The notes beneath the pieces are model-generated. The model made no database searches. It was not told the DNA's origin and worked only from the letters and a program-made list of their open reading frames with translations. The position numbers and the translations under genes were made by a program. This document shows positions 29,655-41,724 of a stretch of 64,000 nt of DNA, piece by piece (position 1 is the stretch's first letter; each line of letters begins with the position of its first letter). Source of the DNA: Pseudomonas parakoreensis (GTDB lineage: Bacteria; Pseudomonadota; Gammaproteobacteria; Pseudomonadales; Pseudomonadaceae); assembly GCF_021602155.1 (NCBI RefSeq), contig NZ_BQHY01000006.1:1-64000 (forward strand). Direction: 5' to 3'.

Positions 29655-30455
29655 ATGCCAGCCATCACCCTGACCACGCTCCAGAGCCTCAAGCAGAAAG
29701 GTGAAAAGATCACCATGCTGACCTGCTATGACGCGACCTTCGCCCACGCCTGCAACGAGGCCGGTGTCGAAGTGCTGCTGGTGGGCGACTCCCTCGGCAT
29801 GGTTCTGCAAGGGCACGACAGCACCTTGCCGGTGACCATCGCAGAAATGGCCTATCACACCGCTTGCGTCAAACGCGGCAACACCGACGCCCTGATCCTG
29901 GCTGACCTGCCGTTCATGGCCAACGCCACGATCGAGCAAACTTTGACCAACAGCGCCACACTGATGCAGGCCGGCGCGCACATGATCAAGGTTGAAGGTG
30001 CATTGTGGCTGGCGGAGTCGATCCGTCTGCTGGCCGAGCGCGGTGTACCGGTCTGCGCACACATGGGCCTGACCCCACAGGCGGTGAACATTCTTGGCGG
30101 CTATAAAGTGCAGGGCCGCAACGAGAACCAGGCGCGACAGATGCGTGCCGATGCGATCTCGCTGGAACAGGCTGGGGCCGCCATGCTGCTGCTCGAATGC
30201 GTGCCGAGCGAACTGGCGGCGGAAATCAGCCAGGCCGTGAAGATTCCGGTCATCGGGATTGGCGCCGGTAGCGATACCGACGGTCAGGTTCTGGTGCTGC
30301 ACGACATGCTCGGCCTGTCGATCACGGGTCGCGTACCGAAATTCGTCAAAAACTTCATGCAGGGTCAGGACAGCATCCAGTCCGCCCTGAAGGCCTACGT
30401 CAACGAAGTCAAAGGCGTTACGTTCCCAGGCATCGAACACGGATTCTCTGCATGA
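29655..30455 (+). CDS. panB: 3-methyl-2-oxobutanoate hydroxymethyltransferase
   Basis: This 266-residue enzyme adds a hydroxymethyl group from methylene-tetrahydrofolate to ketoisovalerate, the first committed step to pantothenate. Family motifs are [10 protein letters not shown] (residues 17-26), VGDSLGMV and the metal-binding Asp/Glu region ADLPFM. The substrate comes from the Ilv pathway and the cofactor from folate synthesis, both encoded in this window. panC overlaps its stop by four bases. Confidence 0.97.
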   Translation: MPAITLTTLQSLKQKGEKITMLTCYDATFAHACNEAGVEVLLVGDSLGMVLQGHDSTLPVTIAEMAYHTACVKRGNTDALILADLPFMANATIEQTLTNSATLMQAGAHMIKVEGALWLAESIRLLAERGVPVCAHMGLTPQAVNILGGYKVQGRNENQARQMRADAISLEQAGAAMLLLECVPSELAAEISQAVKIPVIGIGAGSDTDGQVLVLHDMLGLSITGRVPKFVKNFMQGQDSIQSALKAYVNEVKGVTFPGIEHGFSA

Positions 30456-31312
30456 ACACTGTCAAAACCGTACGCGAACTGCGTGCCGCCGTGGCCCGCG
30501 CCCGCAGTGAAGGCAAGCGCATCGGCTTCGTGCCGACCATGGGCAACCTGCACAGCGGTCACATTGCGTTGATCACCAAAGCCACTCAGCGCGTGGATTT
30601 CGTGGTCGCGAGCATTTTCGTCAACCCGCTGCAGTTCGGCGCCAGCGAAGACCTCGACAAGTACCCGCGCACCCTGGCGGCGGATCAGGAAAAGCTGCTG
30701 CAAGCAGGCTGCCATTTGCTGTTCGCCCCGACCGTCGAAGAGATGTACCCCGACGGCATGGCCGGGCAGACCCGGGTCAGCGTGCCGCAACTGTCTGAAG
30801 GTCTGTGCGGCGCCAGCCGTCCGGGGCACTTCGAAGGTGTGGCGACCGTGGTCAGCAAGCTGTTCAACATGGTGCAGCCGGACTTGGCGATCTTCGGTCA
30901 GAAGGACTTCCAGCAACTGGCGGTGATCCGCGCGCTGGTGCATGACCTGAACATGCCGATCCAGATCATCGGCGAACCGACCGTGCGTGCCGCCGACGGT
31001 CTGGCGCTGTCGTCGCGCAACGGCTTCCTCAGCGAAGATCAACGTGCGGTGGCCCCGGTGGTTTATCGGACCCTGAGCGCAATCGCCGAGTCGATCAAGC
31101 AAGGCGAGCGCGACTATCCGGCGCTGGTCGCCGCTCAGGTGCAACAGCTGGAGGCCGCCGGCCTGCGCCCGGACTATCTGGAAATCCGCCACGCCCTGAC
31201 CTTGCGTCCGGCAACGGCTGAAGACCGCGATCTGGTGATTCTGGTAGCCGCGTTCCTCGGCACCACGCGGTTGATCGACAACTTGCATCTGAATCTCGAT
31301 AGCCCAGCTTAA
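30452..31312 (+). CDS. panC: Pantothenate synthetase
   Basis: This 286-residue enzyme joins pantoate and beta-alanine using ATP. The nucleotide-binding HIGH-like motif is [13 protein letters not shown] (about residues 28-40). The pantoate/ATP site is [12 protein letters not shown], and a KMSKS-like segment is LSSRNGFLS. Length fits. It is coupled to panB by an ATGA overlap. Confidence 0.97.
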   Translation: MNTVKTVRELRAAVARARSEGKRIGFVPTMGNLHSGHIALITKATQRVDFVVASIFVNPLQFGASEDLDKYPRTLAADQEKLLQAGCHLLFAPTVEEMYPDGMAGQTRVSVPQLSEGLCGASRPGHFEGVATVVSKLFNMVQPDLAIFGQKDFQQLAVIRALVHDLNMPIQIIGEPTVRAADGLALSSRNGFLSEDQRAVAPVVYRTLSAIAESIKQGERDYPALVAAQVQQLEAAGLRPDYLEIRHALTLRPATAEDRDLVILVAAFLGTTRLIDNLHLNLDSPA

Positions 31313-31330
31313 AAAACAGCGCAATACCCC

Positions 31331-31420
31331 TGTGGGAGCGAGCCTGCTCGCGAATGCGATCTGTCAGTTGACAACGATGTCGACTGTTCCGACGCTTTCG
31401 CGAGCAGGCTCGCTCCCACA
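31331..31420. repeat. REP inverted pair between panC and panD
   Basis: Arms TGTGGGAGCGAGCCTGCTCG and complement are separated by about 40 bases. It splits the pan genes: panD is not tightly coupled to panBC. Confidence 0.93.
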
Positions 31421-31511
31421 TTGGTTTCTGGTGTCCACACAGACCATATTGCCGCCCCCAAAGCCTTCGGGCACACTGCCCGCCGTTCGTTTCCAACCCG
31501 GGAAATCCCTC

Positions 31512-31892
31512 ATGCAAGCCATCATGCTCAAGGCCAAGCTGCACCGCGCCGAAGTCACTCATGCGGTACTCGATTACGAAGGTTCCTGCGCCATTGATGG
31601 CGAGTGGCTGGACTTGTCCGGCATCCGTGAATACGAGCAGATCCAGATTTACAACGTCGACAATGGCGAGCGCTTCACCACCTACGCGATTCGTGGCGAA
31701 GAAGGTTCGCGGATGATTTCGGTGAACGGCGCAGCCGCGCATAAAGCCAAAGTCGGCGACCGCGTGATCATTTGCGCCTACGCCCATTACAGCGAAGCGG
31801 AGCTGGTCAATTTCAAACCGCGCATGCTGTACATGGCGCCGGGCAATGAGCTGAGCCACACCAGCAACGCGATTCCGGTTCAGCTCGCCTGA
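31512..31892 (+). CDS. panD: Aspartate 1-decarboxylase precursor
   Basis: This 126-residue pro-enzyme self-cleaves to make a pyruvoyl group and then produces beta-alanine for PanC. The cleavage site Gly24-Ser25 is in YEGSCAIDG, and the substrate Arg is in YAIRGEEGS. Exact length of the family. I start at the ATG at 31512 (MQAIMLKAK); an alternative ATG is four codons later. Codon 1 lies about 90 bases after the REP. Confidence 0.97.
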   Translation: MQAIMLKAKLHRAEVTHAVLDYEGSCAIDGEWLDLSGIREYEQIQIYNVDNGERFTTYAIRGEEGSRMISVNGAAAHKAKVGDRVIICAYAHYSEAELVNFKPRMLYMAPGNELSHTSNAIPVQLA

Positions 31893-32122
31893 GCCGCTTC
31901 GACGCGCCACTCCCCTTCCGTTGGTCGGCCCGTTCCCGGTTTTGATGTTAAAAAAGTACAGGGAACAGGTCAGAAGAAGTCAAGACAGATCGCAGCGCGA
32001 GGTTTACTGTATTCGCCCTGCGTTGAAAAATCGTGTCGACGCATTTGACCCTCGCCCAACCAGGGCGTATCGGTCTGTTCTGTGTTCAAAAGGCCGTTCA
32101 AGTAAAAAGGAAAACCGCAGCG

Positions 32123-33787
32123 ATGGCGTACTACCGCACTCCTCATGACGTTACCGCTCTGCCTGCCTGGCAAGCGTTGAAAGATCACCGCCAAGCCATG
32201 CAGGATTTCAGCATGCGCGAGGCCTTCAACGCCGATCCGCAGCGCTTTAATCAATTCACGCTCAGCAGCTGCGGCCTGTTTCTCGATTATTCGAAGAACC
32301 TGATCAACGCCGAGACCCGCAACCTGCTGGTGGGCCTGGCCAATGAAGTCGATCTGAAAGGCGCGATCAAAGCGCTGTTCGACGGCGAAATCGTAAACGC
32401 CTCCGAAGGCCGCCCGGCGCTGCATACCGCCCTGCGCCGCCCGGTGGGCGACAAGCTGTCGGTCAATGGCGTCAACGTGATGCCGGAAGTTCACAAGGTG
32501 CTGAACCAGATCACCGATCTGGTTGGCCGCATCCACGACGGTCTGTGGCGTGGTTACACCGAGAAGCCGATCACTGACGTGGTCAACATCGGCATCGGTG
32601 GCTCGTTCCTCGGCCCTGAGCTGGTTTCCGAAGCGTTGCTGTCCTATGCGCAGAAAGGCGTGCGCTGCCATTACCTGGCGAACATCGACGGCAGTGAGTT
32701 CCACGAGCTGACGCAGAAGCTGCGCGCCGAAACCACGCTGTTCATCGTTTCGTCGAAATCCTTCAACACCCTCGAGACCCTGAAAAACGCTCAGGCCGCC
32801 CGCGCCTGGTATCTGGCGCAGGGCGGCTCGGAAGCCGAGCTGTATCGCCACTTCATCGCGGTATCGAGCAACAACGCGGCGGCCGTCGCGTTCGGCATCC
32901 GCGAAGAAAACATCTTCCCGATGTGGGACTGGGTCGGCGGTCGTTACTCGCTGTGGTCGGCCATCGGTCTGCCGATTGCCCTGGCCATCGGCATGTCCAA
33001 TTTCAAGGAGCTGCTGTCCGGTGCCTTCACCATGGACCAGCATTTCCAGAGCGCACCGTTCGAACAGAACATGCCGGTGCTGCTGGCCTTGCTCGGCGTG
33101 TGGTACGGCAACTTCTGGGGCGCGCAAAGCCACGCGATCCTGCCGTACGACCACTACCTGCGCAACATCACCAAGCACTTGCAACAGTTGGACATGGAAT
33201 CCAACGGCAAGAGCGTGCGTCAGGACGGCACCTCGGTGTCGACCGATACCGGCCCGGTGATCTGGGGCGGCGTCGGCTGTAACGGTCAACACGCGTATCA
33301 CCAGTTGCTGCACCAGGGCACCCAATTGATCCCGGCCGACTTCATCGTGCCGATCGTCAGCTTCAACCCGGTCTCCGATCACCATCAGTGGCTGTACGCC
33401 AACTGCCTGTCGCAGAGCCAGGCGCTGATGCTCGGCAAAACCCTGTCGGAAGCCGAGGCCGAACTGCGCGAAAAAGGCATGAGCGAAGAGCAAGTGCGCA
33501 AACTCGCGCCGCACAAGGTGATTCCGGGCAACCGCCCGAGCAACACCCTTGTGGTCGAGCGCATCAGCCCGCGTCGCCTCGGCGCGCTGGTCGCCATGTA
33601 CGAGCACAAAGTGTTCGTGCAGAGCGTGGTCTGGGGCATCAACGCCTTCGACCAATGGGGCGTGGAACTGGGCAAGGAATTGGGCAAAGGCGTTTACAAC
33701 CGTCTGGTCGGCAGCGATGAAACCAGCGCTGACGATGCTTCCACCCAAGGCCTGATCAACTACTTCCGCGGTCGTCACCGCGGGTGA
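32123..33787 (+). CDS. pgi: Glucose-6-phosphate isomerase
   Basis: This 554-residue cytosolic enzyme interconverts glucose-6-P and fructose-6-P. Signatures are GIGGSFLGP (substrate phosphate site), ISSKSF-like [11 protein letters not shown], the catalytic Glu in [11 protein letters not shown] region and GTQLIPADF near the C-terminus. I start at MAYYRTPHD, preceded by AAGGA. The 230-base upstream gap holds no gene. A hairpin (33795-33823) and a REP follow. Confidence 0.97.
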   Translation: MAYYRTPHDVTALPAWQALKDHRQAMQDFSMREAFNADPQRFNQFTLSSCGLFLDYSKNLINAETRNLLVGLANEVDLKGAIKALFDGEIVNASEGRPALHTALRRPVGDKLSVNGVNVMPEVHKVLNQITDLVGRIHDGLWRGYTEKPITDVVNIGIGGSFLGPELVSEALLSYAQKGVRCHYLANIDGSEFHELTQKLRAETTLFIVSSKSFNTLETLKNAQAARAWYLAQGGSEAELYRHFIAVSSNNAAAVAFGIREENIFPMWDWVGGRYSLWSAIGLPIALAIGMSNFKELLSGAFTMDQHFQSAPFEQNMPVLLALLGVWYGNFWGAQSHAILPYDHYLRNITKHLQQLDMESNGKSVRQDGTSVSTDTGPVIWGGVGCNGQHAYHQLLHQGTQLIPADFIVPIVSFNPVSDHHQWLYANCLSQSQALMLGKTLSEAEAELREKGMSEEQVRKLAPHKVIPGNRPSNTLVVERISPRRLGALVAMYEHKVFVQSVVWGINAFDQWGVELGKELGKGVYNRLVGSDETSADDASTQGLINYFRGRHRG

Positions 33788-33794
33788 GGTGAAC

Positions 33795-33823
33795 GGCTTG
33801 CCCACAAATCCTGTGGGCAAGCC
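33795..33823 (+). terminator. Hairpin after pgi
   Basis: An 11-bp stem GGCTTGCCCAC/GTGGGCAAGCC with a seven-base loop is followed by a weak ATTT. It is probably a terminator or a 3' stabiliser. Confidence 0.65.
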
Positions 33824-33831
33824 ATTTCCAA

Positions 33832-33920
33832 TGTGGGAGCGAGCCTGCTCGCGAATTCGGTGTGTCATTCAGCATCTTTGTGGCTGATACAGCGCATTCG
33901 CGAGCAGGCTCGCTCCCACA
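33832..33920. repeat. REP inverted pair downstream of pgi
   Basis: Arms TGTGGGAGCGAGCCTGCTCG and complement, spacer about 40 bases. Confidence 0.93.
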
Positions 33921-34000
33921 GTTGTTTCAGGGATGACTTGAACCTCCAGGCCGCTCGGCGCATCTTTATTCCTGTCGCACAACAAGAATAAGGAACCGTC

Positions 34001-35938
<1,938 letters not shown>

Positions 35939-35989
35939 CATCCGTGGCGCGGTCACCCGGCCGCGCCCGTTCATCATCTATGAGTTGTC

Positions 35990-36862
35990 ATGGAATTCAT
36001 CCGCAGCCGTATCGAAAACCAACTCATGAGCCTGACCGGGCTGTCCCTCGGTCAGCTCGATCTGGAAAACCCCAAGGGCGATCCCGGGCTGTTCGGGCCG
36101 GACTCGATCAGTTGGCAAGTGCACGGCGATTTCAGCAGCATGCTGATCGGCGGCATCAGCGCGTTGTTGCTGCAAGCCCTGCACCCGCTGGCGCTGGCCG
36201 GGGTCTGGGATCATTCGAATTTTCGTCAGGACATGCTCGGGCGTTTGCGCCGCACCAGTCAATTCGTTTCCGGCACCACCTTCGGCTCGCGCCGCGACGC
36301 CGAATGGCTGATCGACAAAGTGCGCACCATTCACCTGCAAGTGGTCGGTATCGCGCCGGACGGCCGACCGTATGCGGCCAGCGATCCGGACCTGCTGACC
36401 TGGGTGCACGTAGCCGAGGTCAGCCATTTTCTTGCCGCGCACCTGCGTTACCGCAACCCGCAATTGTCGGGGGCGGATCAGGATCGCTACTACGCAGAAA
36501 TCGCCGTGGTCGCCGAGCGCCTGGGTGCGCGGGAGGTGCCGAAATCGCGACAGACCGTGGCCGATTATCTGCAACGCCTGCGCCCGCAACTGCTCTGTGA
36601 TGAGCGCAGCCGCGAAGTCCTGCGCCTGCTGCTCGACGCCCCGGCCCCAAGCGTGCTGGCCCGACCTTTTGGCGACCTGATGATGAAGGCTGGCATCGAT
36701 CTGCTGCCGGACTGGGCCAGCGCCATGTTCGGCATACGGCAGAATCCGCTGCAACGCCAGCTGATCCGCGCCAGCGTCAAGCGCAGTGCACCGATGCTGC
36801 GCTGGGCGATGCGCAATGGTTCGGTGCAGCGGGCCAAACGACGGATGGGTTTGCTGACCTGA
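35990..36862 (+). CDS. MpaB-family oxygenase (DUF2236)
   Basis: This 290-residue protein of the DUF2236/MpaB family contains heme-binding oxygenases such as latex-clearing protein and MpaB. Family features include LQALHPLALAGVWDHSNFRQD (residues 61-81), TTFGSRRDAEWLIDKVRTIH and the conserved TWVHVAEVSHF segment. Its substrate is unknown. It follows acs by 51 bases and could be co-transcribed. No signal peptide is evident. Confidence 0.85.
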   Translation: MEFIRSRIENQLMSLTGLSLGQLDLENPKGDPGLFGPDSISWQVHGDFSSMLIGGISALLLQALHPLALAGVWDHSNFRQDMLGRLRRTSQFVSGTTFGSRRDAEWLIDKVRTIHLQVVGIAPDGRPYAASDPDLLTWVHVAEVSHFLAAHLRYRNPQLSGADQDRYYAEIAVVAERLGAREVPKSRQTVADYLQRLRPQLLCDERSREVLRLLLDAPAPSVLARPFGDLMMKAGIDLLPDWASAMFGIRQNPLQRQLIRASVKRSAPMLRWAMRNGSVQRAKRRMGLLT

Positions 36863-36865
36863 AAG

Positions 36866-36942
36866 CTTCGCGAGCAGGCTCGCTCCCACAGGAGATTGAT
36901 TTGCAGCATAGATCCTGTGTGGGAGCGAGCCTGCTCGCGAAG
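36866..36942. repeat. REP pair in inverted (tail-out) order
   Basis: Two units of the GTGGGAGCGAGCC family are in the opposite arrangement to other copies: the first reads GCTTCGCGAGCAGGCTCGCT and the second TGTGGGAGCGAGCCTGCTCG. The spacing is 25 bases. It follows the MpaB stop by four bases. Confidence 0.9.
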
Positions 36943-37010
36943 GGCACAACTCGATTGCCCGCCAAGCTGCTAAACTCCCGCGCCCCCATTCTCACCAGCA
37001 AGGCGCACGC

Positions 37011-38027
37011 ATGTCTTCCTTGAATCAGGCGCTGCGCGCCGCCCTCGATAAACGCCAGGATCTGCTCGCTGAGCTGCACGACCAGGGTACCGATTGCTAT
37101 CGGCTGTTCCACGGCAGCCAGGAAGGCGCCGGCGGCCTGACCGTCGACCGCTATGGTCCGCAACTGCTGGTGCAGAGCTTTCACCAGACGCTGGAGCGTG
37201 ACGACCTGCTGCAACTGCACGCCATGGTCAACCAGACCCTGGGGTTTGACACCCTGCTGGTCTACAACGACCGCTCCCGCGGCAACTCGCGGATCGACCG
37301 CGAAGACAATGTCTACAAAGCCGATGACGCCGCGCTGGCGGATCTGGTCGGTCACGAATGGGGCCTGAACTATCGCGTGCGCGGGCGGCATGCCGGCCAG
37401 GATCCGCTGCTGTTCCTCGACCTGCGCAACACTCGCGGCTGGGTCAAGGATCACGCCAAGGGTAAAAGCGTGCTCAACCTCTTTGCCTACACCTGTGGCG
37501 TCGGCCTGAGTGCCGCTGCCGGTGGTGCGCGTGAGGTGTGCAATCTGGATTTCGCCGAAGGCAATCTGGCGGTCGGCCGTGAGAACGGCCTGCTCAACCC
37601 GCAATTGCCCGAGATGCAATTTATCCAGTCCGATTATTTCCCGGCGATCCGTCAGCTCGCCGGGCTGCCGATCAGCCAGCGGCGCGGGCAGAAACTGCCG
37701 AGCTACCAGCGCCTCGAACAGCGCCAATACGATCTGGTGCTGCTCGATCCTCCGGCTTGGGCCAAGAGCGCATTCGGCACCGTCGACCTGCTGCGCGACT
37801 ATCAAAGCCTGCTCAAACCGGCGCTGCTGACCACCGCCGACAACGGCGTGCTGATCTGCTGCAACAACCTGGCGAAAGTCAGCATGGACGACTGGCGTGA
37901 ACAGGTGCTGCGTTGTGCCGAGAAGGCCGGGCGACCGGTCCGCGACTGGAGCGTGATGACCCCGGGCGCCGACTTCCCGTCGCTGGATCAACAGCCACCG
38001 CTGAAAACCCTGATCCTGCAGCTGTAA
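37011..38027 (+). CDS. Class I SAM-dependent rRNA methyltransferase (RlmI/RlmK-like)
   Basis: This 338-residue protein has an N-terminal RNA-binding part with GLTVDRYGPQLLVQSFH and a C-terminal Rossmann methyltransferase domain with LNLFAYTCGVGLSAAAGGA (motif I, about residue 153) and LVLLDPPAWAKS (motif IV, DPP). These features fit the RlmI/RlmK 23S rRNA cytosine/guanine methyltransferase group. The exact base modified cannot be stated. It lies alone between two REP pairs. Confidence 0.8.
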   Translation: MSSLNQALRAALDKRQDLLAELHDQGTDCYRLFHGSQEGAGGLTVDRYGPQLLVQSFHQTLERDDLLQLHAMVNQTLGFDTLLVYNDRSRGNSRIDREDNVYKADDAALADLVGHEWGLNYRVRGRHAGQDPLLFLDLRNTRGWVKDHAKGKSVLNLFAYTCGVGLSAAAGGAREVCNLDFAEGNLAVGRENGLLNPQLPEMQFIQSDYFPAIRQLAGLPISQRRGQKLPSYQRLEQRQYDLVLLDPPAWAKSAFGTVDLLRDYQSLLKPALLTTADNGVLICCNNLAKVSMDDWREQVLRCAEKAGRPVRDWSVMTPGADFPSLDQQPPLKTLILQL

Positions 38028-38055
38028 CCCCCCTGCGGGACTGGCAACCATCCAA

Positions 38056-38145
38056 TGTGGGAGCGAGCTTGCTCGCGAAGGCGGCGCGTCAGTCAGCATA
38101 TTTCTCGACTGATCCGCAGCCTTCGCGAGCAAGCTCGCTCCCACA
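38056..38145. repeat. REP inverted pair before the DUF748 gene
   Basis: Arms TGTGGGAGCGAGCTTGCTCG and complement, spacer about 40 bases. A T replaces C in the arms (GAGCTTGCTCG), changed symmetrically in both arms, consistent with selection on pairing or recent turnover. Confidence 0.93.
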
Positions 38146-38246
38146 GTGTCTTGGTCCTACAGAAGAATCTGAACAATCCTGCCCCCCACGATGTACTTCG
38201 GAACCAGAATCGCGTGCCATACTCCAAGGCACTCCGATTCAGACAG

Positions 38247-41195
38247 ATGAAGCCGCAAATGCCCAAAGGATTGATTCGCGCGATTGGCGCCTTGTTGACT
38301 GCTCTGGCCCTCTACAGCCTGCTGGGGTTTCTGATTTTGCCGGGCATTGCCCTGCGCATTGCCAACCAGCAACTGGCGAACTACGCCACGGTGCCTGCGC
38401 ACATCCAGCGCATCGAGCTCAATCCGTTCAGCCTTGAAGTCACCCTGTGGGGCCTGGTCGTCGGTGAGCCGGGCAAGGAGCAGGTCGGCTTCGAGCGGCT
38501 GTACGCCAACCTGCAACTCGACAGCCTGTGGACCAAAGCACTGCACCTGGCCGATATCGAGCTGGACAAGCCCAAGACCGAAATCCTCTTCGCCAAGGAC
38601 GGCCAGCTCAATCTGCTGGGCCTGTTCAAAATTCCCGCCAGCGAGCCGACCCCGGCCGATCCGAATGCCAAGCCGTTCCCGCTGCGCATCGACCGCATTC
38701 AGCTGGCCGGTGGCAACGTGCATTTCGAGGACGCGCGGCCGAGCGAGCCCATCGAGTTCCTTTACGACAAACTCGACTTCGAACTGAAAAACCTCAGCAC
38801 CCTGCCCGAAGACAATGCCGACATGACCCTGGTGGCTGCCGGCCCGGCCGGTGGGCAGATCGACTGGAAGGGCAACTTCAGCCTGATCCCGTTCACCTCT
38901 GAAGGCACCCTGAAAGTCACCGATGGCAAGATGAAATCCTTCTGGCCCTATGTGCGTGATGCGCTGCCGCTGGTGCTCGAAGACGGCGTGATCAACCTCA
39001 GCACCGAGTACAAACTGAATCTGTCGAAACAAACCGAACTGCTGCTGAACAACGTCGCGGTGAATATTGCGCCGTTCGCAATCAAGGCGCCGGACGGACG
39101 TCCGCTGGCCAGACTCGAACGCCTTGATGTCAGCGAGACCTCGCTGGACCTGGCCAAACAGCAGGTAGTGGTCGGCAAGATCCGCAGCAACAAACTGGAA
39201 ACCTGGGCCGCGCTCGAGGCCGACGGCCAGCTCGACTGGCAGAAACTGTTCGCCAGCCAACCCTCGAAACCGGCCGCCAAGGCCGCCGCCGAACCCAAGA
39301 CCACTCCGGCCGCCGCCGATTCGCCGAAAGAGCCGGCGGCGCCGAGCAAGCCCTGGCAGGTGCTGCTCAAGGATGTGCAGTTGCGCAATTACACCGTGCA
39401 TCTCGCCGACCGTTCGGCCAACCCGCCGGTGGCGCTGGATGTGACGCCGCTGAATATCGACCTGCAGGATTTTGACAGCCTCAACGGTTCGCCTTTCAAG
39501 GTCAGGCTCGACAGCGGTCTGGGCAAACAAGGCAAGATCAACGCCGACGGCGTGGTCAACCTCGCACCGGTTACCGCCCAGCTCAACGTGAAGACCCAGG
39601 ACATCGACCTGCGTGTCGCGCAGTCCTACATCAATCCGTTCATTCGCCTGGAACTGCGCAGCGGCATGCTCGGCAGTGACCTCAAGGTCAACCTCAAGAG
39701 CACCGAGCCACTGGCACTCAGCGTTACCGGGCGCGCGCAGATCGATCAACTGCACACCCTCGACACCCTGAAAACCCGCGACTTCCTCAAATGGCAGCAA
39801 GTCGTGGTTGAAGGCATCAACTATCAACACGGTGACAGTGTGTCGATCGACAAGGTCAACCTGTTCCAGCCGTACGTGCGGTTCATGATCAACGATGACC
39901 GCACCACCAACATTGATGATTTGCTGATCCCGCAACCTGCCGATTCCGGGGCGAAAACGGCAGCGGCCAAACCCGCCAATCACTCGAAACCGCTGGGCAT
40001 TCACATTGGCGGTATCGCGATCAATGACGGCTCGGCCAACTTCGCCGACTTCAGCCTGACCCCGAACTTCGCCACGGCAATCCAGCAACTCAACGGCCAG
40101 ATCGGCACCATCGACAGCCGTCAGGCGAAACCGGCCAGCGTCGACGTCAAGGGCAAGGTCGACCGCTATGCGCCGGTGACCATCAAAGGTGCGGTCAATC
40201 CGTTCGACCCGATGGCCAGCCTCGATATCGCTACCAGTTTCAAACGCGTCGAACTGACCACACTCACCCCGTATTCCGGCAAATTCGCCGGCTACCGCAT
40301 CCGCAAGGGCCGGCTCAATCTCGACCTGCACTACCTGATCACCAAGGGCCAGTTGAAGGCTGAAAACAAAGTGGTGGTCGAGCAGCTGCAACTCGGCGAG
40401 AAAGTCGACAGCCCGGATGCCGTGAGCCTGCCGTTGAAACTGGCGATTGCCCTGCTCAAGGACGTCGATGGCAAGATTTCCATCGAACTGCCGGTCACCG
40501 GCGACCTCAACAACCCGCAATTCAGCGTAATGCCGATTGTCTGGCAGACCCTGCGCAATCTGATCGTCAAAGCCGCCGCCGCGCCGTTCAAGCTGATTGG
40601 CGGACTGGTCAGCGGTGGCGGTTCTGAAGACCTCGGCACCGTGTCCTTTGCACCCGGGTCGAGCGACCTGAGCAAAGACGCCGAATCAGCGCTGGATAAA
40701 CTGTCCCAGGCGCTCAAGGAACGTCCGGCCCTGCGCCTGGAGATCGAAGGTACCGCCGCGCAAAGCAGCGACGGTCCGCTGCTGGCCGAACAGCGTCTGG
40801 AACGCGAATACCAGTACAACTACTACAAGATGCTCCAGCGCCGTGGCGACAAGGTGCCGGCCCAGGCTTCCCTGCTGCAAGTACCGGAGAACGAGAAAGG
40901 CCCGTTGCTCGAAGGCATCTACCGCACGCGTCTGAAAACCCAGCCGCCGGCCGAATGGAAGGATCTGGGCAAGGAAGAACGCACGGCGAAAATGCGTGAC
41001 GGCGTGATCAAGTTCTGGAGTTCCAGCGATGTCCTGCTGCGCCAGTTGGGACAGGAACGCGCCAGCAGCATCAAGGACTATCTGGTCGACAAAGGCCAAT
41101 TGGCGGACGACCGGGTGTACTTCATCGATGCCAATCTGGGCGAGGCCGAGAGCGATGGCCGGGTCGTGACGCAAATGCATCTGGACGCCGAATGA
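38247..41195 (+). CDS. Large DUF748 (AsmA-like) envelope protein
   Basis: This 982-residue protein has one N-terminal membrane anchor (about residues 12-35) followed by a long repetitive beta-rich region with AsmA/DUF748 features, such as LADIELDKPKTEILFAKDG. A low-complexity Ala/Pro/Lys linker sits near residues 345-375. A C-terminal module starts GTVSFAPGSSDLSKDAESAL, which resembles the OmpA-like start of peptidoglycan-binding domains but is atypical. Such proteins may bridge inner and outer membrane and move lipids. The start is the ATG at 38247, or four codons later. The next gene overlaps its stop. Confidence 0.85.
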   Translation: MKPQMPKGLIRAIGALLTALALYSLLGFLILPGIALRIANQQLANYATVPAHIQRIELNPFSLEVTLWGLVVGEPGKEQVGFERLYANLQLDSLWTKALHLADIELDKPKTEILFAKDGQLNLLGLFKIPASEPTPADPNAKPFPLRIDRIQLAGGNVHFEDARPSEPIEFLYDKLDFELKNLSTLPEDNADMTLVAAGPAGGQIDWKGNFSLIPFTSEGTLKVTDGKMKSFWPYVRDALPLVLEDGVINLSTEYKLNLSKQTELLLNNVAVNIAPFAIKAPDGRPLARLERLDVSETSLDLAKQQVVVGKIRSNKLETWAALEADGQLDWQKLFASQPSKPAAKAAAEPKTTPAAADSPKEPAAPSKPWQVLLKDVQLRNYTVHLADRSANPPVALDVTPLNIDLQDFDSLNGSPFKVRLDSGLGKQGKINADGVVNLAPVTAQLNVKTQDIDLRVAQSYINPFIRLELRSGMLGSDLKVNLKSTEPLALSVTGRAQIDQLHTLDTLKTRDFLKWQQVVVEGINYQHGDSVSIDKVNLFQPYVRFMINDDRTTNIDDLLIPQPADSGAKTAAAKPANHSKPLGIHIGGIAINDGSANFADFSLTPNFATAIQQLNGQIGTIDSRQAKPASVDVKGKVDRYAPVTIKGAVNPFDPMASLDIATSFKRVELTTLTPYSGKFAGYRIRKGRLNLDLHYLITKGQLKAENKVVVEQLQLGEKVDSPDAVSLPLKLAIALLKDVDGKISIELPVTGDLNNPQFSVMPIVWQTLRNLIVKAAAAPFKLIGGLVSGGGSEDLGTVSFAPGSSDLSKDAESALDKLSQALKERPALRLEIEGTAAQSSDGPLLAEQRLEREYQYNYYKMLQRRGDKVPAQASLLQVPENEKGPLLEGIYRTRLKTQPPAEWKDLGKEERTAKMRDGVIKFWSSSDVLLRQLGQERASSIKDYLVDKGQLADDRVYFIDANLGEAESDGRVVTQMHLDAE

Positions 41196-41491
41196 TGAAC
41201 CGCAAATGGCGGGTGGCTTTGACGCTGCTGCTCGCCGCCAGCCCTGCGCTGGCCTCCGACACGCTACGTTGTGGCAGCCAACTGGTCAGTCTCGGCGACC
41301 GTGCCAGCGAAGTGCTGCAGAAGTGTGGCGAACCGGTCAGCCGCGATGTCCTCGGCTACAAGCGCAGCGCCAACCGCCGCGAAGAATTTCAGGTCGAGGA
41401 ATGGACCTACGGCCCGAGCAACGGCATGTATCAATACCTGCGCTTTGAAGGCAATCGCCTGCGGCAGATCAACAGCAAGCGCGGTAACTGA
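41192..41491 (+). CDS. DUF2845-domain periplasmic protein
   Basis: This 99-residue protein has a cleavable signal (MMNRKWRVALTLLLAASPALA) and a small domain with two cysteines (Cys27 and Cys45 region: LRCGSQLVSLGDRASEVLQKCG) that may form a disulfide. It matches DUF2845 by its CGEPVSRD and WTYGPSNG segments. Its ATG overlaps the stop of the large DUF748 gene by four bases, so the two are probably co-expressed and act in the envelope together. Confidence 0.85.
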   Translation: MMNRKWRVALTLLLAASPALASDTLRCGSQLVSLGDRASEVLQKCGEPVSRDVLGYKRSANRREEFQVEEWTYGPSNGMYQYLRFEGNRLRQINSKRGN

Positions 41492-41495
41492 AAGA

Positions 41496-41573
41496 TCAAA
41501 AGATCGCAGCCTCCGGCAGCTTCTACAGTGAAATGCATTCCCTGTAGGCGCTGCCGGAGGCTGCGATCTTTTG
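41496..41573. repeat. REP-type inverted pair (TGTAGGAGCTGCCG family)
   Basis: Reads AAAAGATCGCAGCCTCCGGC and its complement with a spacer of about 20 bases. Same family as at 6923 and 63462, but in reverse order (AAAAGATCG first). Confidence 0.9.
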
Positions 41574-41591
41574 CTTCTAGCAAATAGAACA

Positions 41592-41615
41592 GGCCCCGAC
41601 ACAAGTGTCGGGGCC
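41592..41615 (-). terminator. Hairpin between the DUF2845 and BON genes
   Basis: An 11-bp stem GGCCCCGACAC/GTGTCGGGGCC with a two-base loop. A second small hairpin (GGTCACA/TGTGACC, 41622-41639) is next to it. On the minus strand a T-containing tail follows, so it probably terminates the BON-gene transcript about 110 bases after its stop. Confidence 0.65.
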
Positions 41616-41724
41616 CGTAATGGTCACATCCGTGTGACCGTTCGCATGAACTCTAAAGTTGCGGCAGACGTATTGCTCGGCCCGTCTGTCGCGTCTTCTC
41701 CCGGTCCAGGCGAGAAGTCATGCC

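Noticed and set aside
38157-40520. A 787-codon minus-strand frame opposite the DUF748 gene
   Set aside because: Antisense shadow; no motif, and the plus-strand gene has a normal start, signal anchor and domain pattern.
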